A DNA stretch of 5,250 nucleotides from Cycloclasticus sp. (lineage in GTDB: Bacteria; Pseudomonadota; Gammaproteobacteria; Methylococcales; Cycloclasticaceae). A program made the position numbers and the translations under genes. The notes below the pieces were generated by a model. The model was not told where the DNA came from. It did no database searches and saw only the letters and a program-made list of their open reading frames with translations. The DNA is taken from contig DUCA01000211.1 of NCBI GenBank assembly GCA_012960055.1, positions 1 through 5,250 of the forward strand, written 5' to 3'. Positions 5,159 to 5,250 of the stretch are shown here, piece after piece (positions within the stretch are counted from its first letter, which is position 1; each line of letters begins with the position of its first letter).

Positions 5159-5250
5159 GATAAGCCGGGTTCTGTCGTGGACAGTCATTCATCTGGGATG
5201 CACATCACTATGCACCTCGAGCGACCTACCCAGAAGCAGTGTGGGCCACA
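5149..5250 (-). ncRNA. rnpB: RNase P RNA (rnpB), 3' end; 5' part outside window
   Basis: Catalytic RNA of RNase P, which removes the 5' leader of tRNA precursors. On the minus strand the near-universal bacterial block GATGAATGACTGTCCACG, then ACAGAACCCGGCTTAT, is present and closely matches the 3' end of E. coli rnpB. Just upstream, GGTAGGTCGCTCGA corresponds to E. coli GGTAGGCTGCTTGA, and 5216-5197 folds as a helix capped by a GUGA (GNRA) tetraloop, the position and loop type of P18 of class A RNase P RNA. About 250-280 nt of the 5' part lie beyond 5250. The mature 3' end is set near 5149 from the final GGCCAACTCC, which should be the 3' strand of helix P1. rnpB upstream of mraZ is also the Pseudomonas arrangement. 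Confidence 0.95.

Overview
The window is the promoter-proximal part of a division and cell wall (dcw) cluster, read entirely on the minus strand. From right to left it holds the 3' end of the RNase P RNA gene (rnpB), a roughly 700-base AT-rich intergenic region, then mraZ, rsmH, ftsL, ftsI and the first 348 codons of murE, which runs off the left edge. The order mraZ-rsmH-ftsL-ftsI-murE, the gammaproteobacterial look of every protein, a class A RNase P RNA, and rnpB lying upstream of mraZ (as in Pseudomonas) point to a gammaproteobacterium. Moderate base composition and AT-rich spacer DNA argue against a high-GC pseudomonad. The genus cannot be fixed from this stretch.

Region by region on the minus strand: 5250-5149 is the last ~100 nt of rnpB, followed at once by a U-tract. 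5148-4527 has no convincing long gene; it holds a perfect and a near-perfect DnaA box, several inverted and direct repeats, and one small open frame (4948-5073) that could be real. 4526-4497 is a good sigma70-type promoter. 4491-4466 carries three CCACTT/AAGTGG repeats at exact 10-bp spacing, which I read as the MraZ operator. mraZ follows from a TTG start at 4440. All four gene junctions after mraZ overlap by 1-4 bases, so the five genes form one tightly coupled transcription and translation unit.

The genes work together in septal peptidoglycan synthesis. MraZ is the cluster's DNA-binding autoregulator, RsmH methylates 16S rRNA, FtsL is the small divisome scaffold that activates the septal synthase, FtsI (PBP3) is the septal transpeptidase, and MurE adds the third stem-peptide residue to the cytoplasmic precursor. 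I see no mobile element, CRISPR array, defence gene or new multi-gene system. The coding part is ordinary and intact. The points worth a second look are in the control region: the MraZ repeats, the palindromic -10 region, the DnaA boxes, the TTG start of mraZ and the small ORF between rnpB and mraZ.
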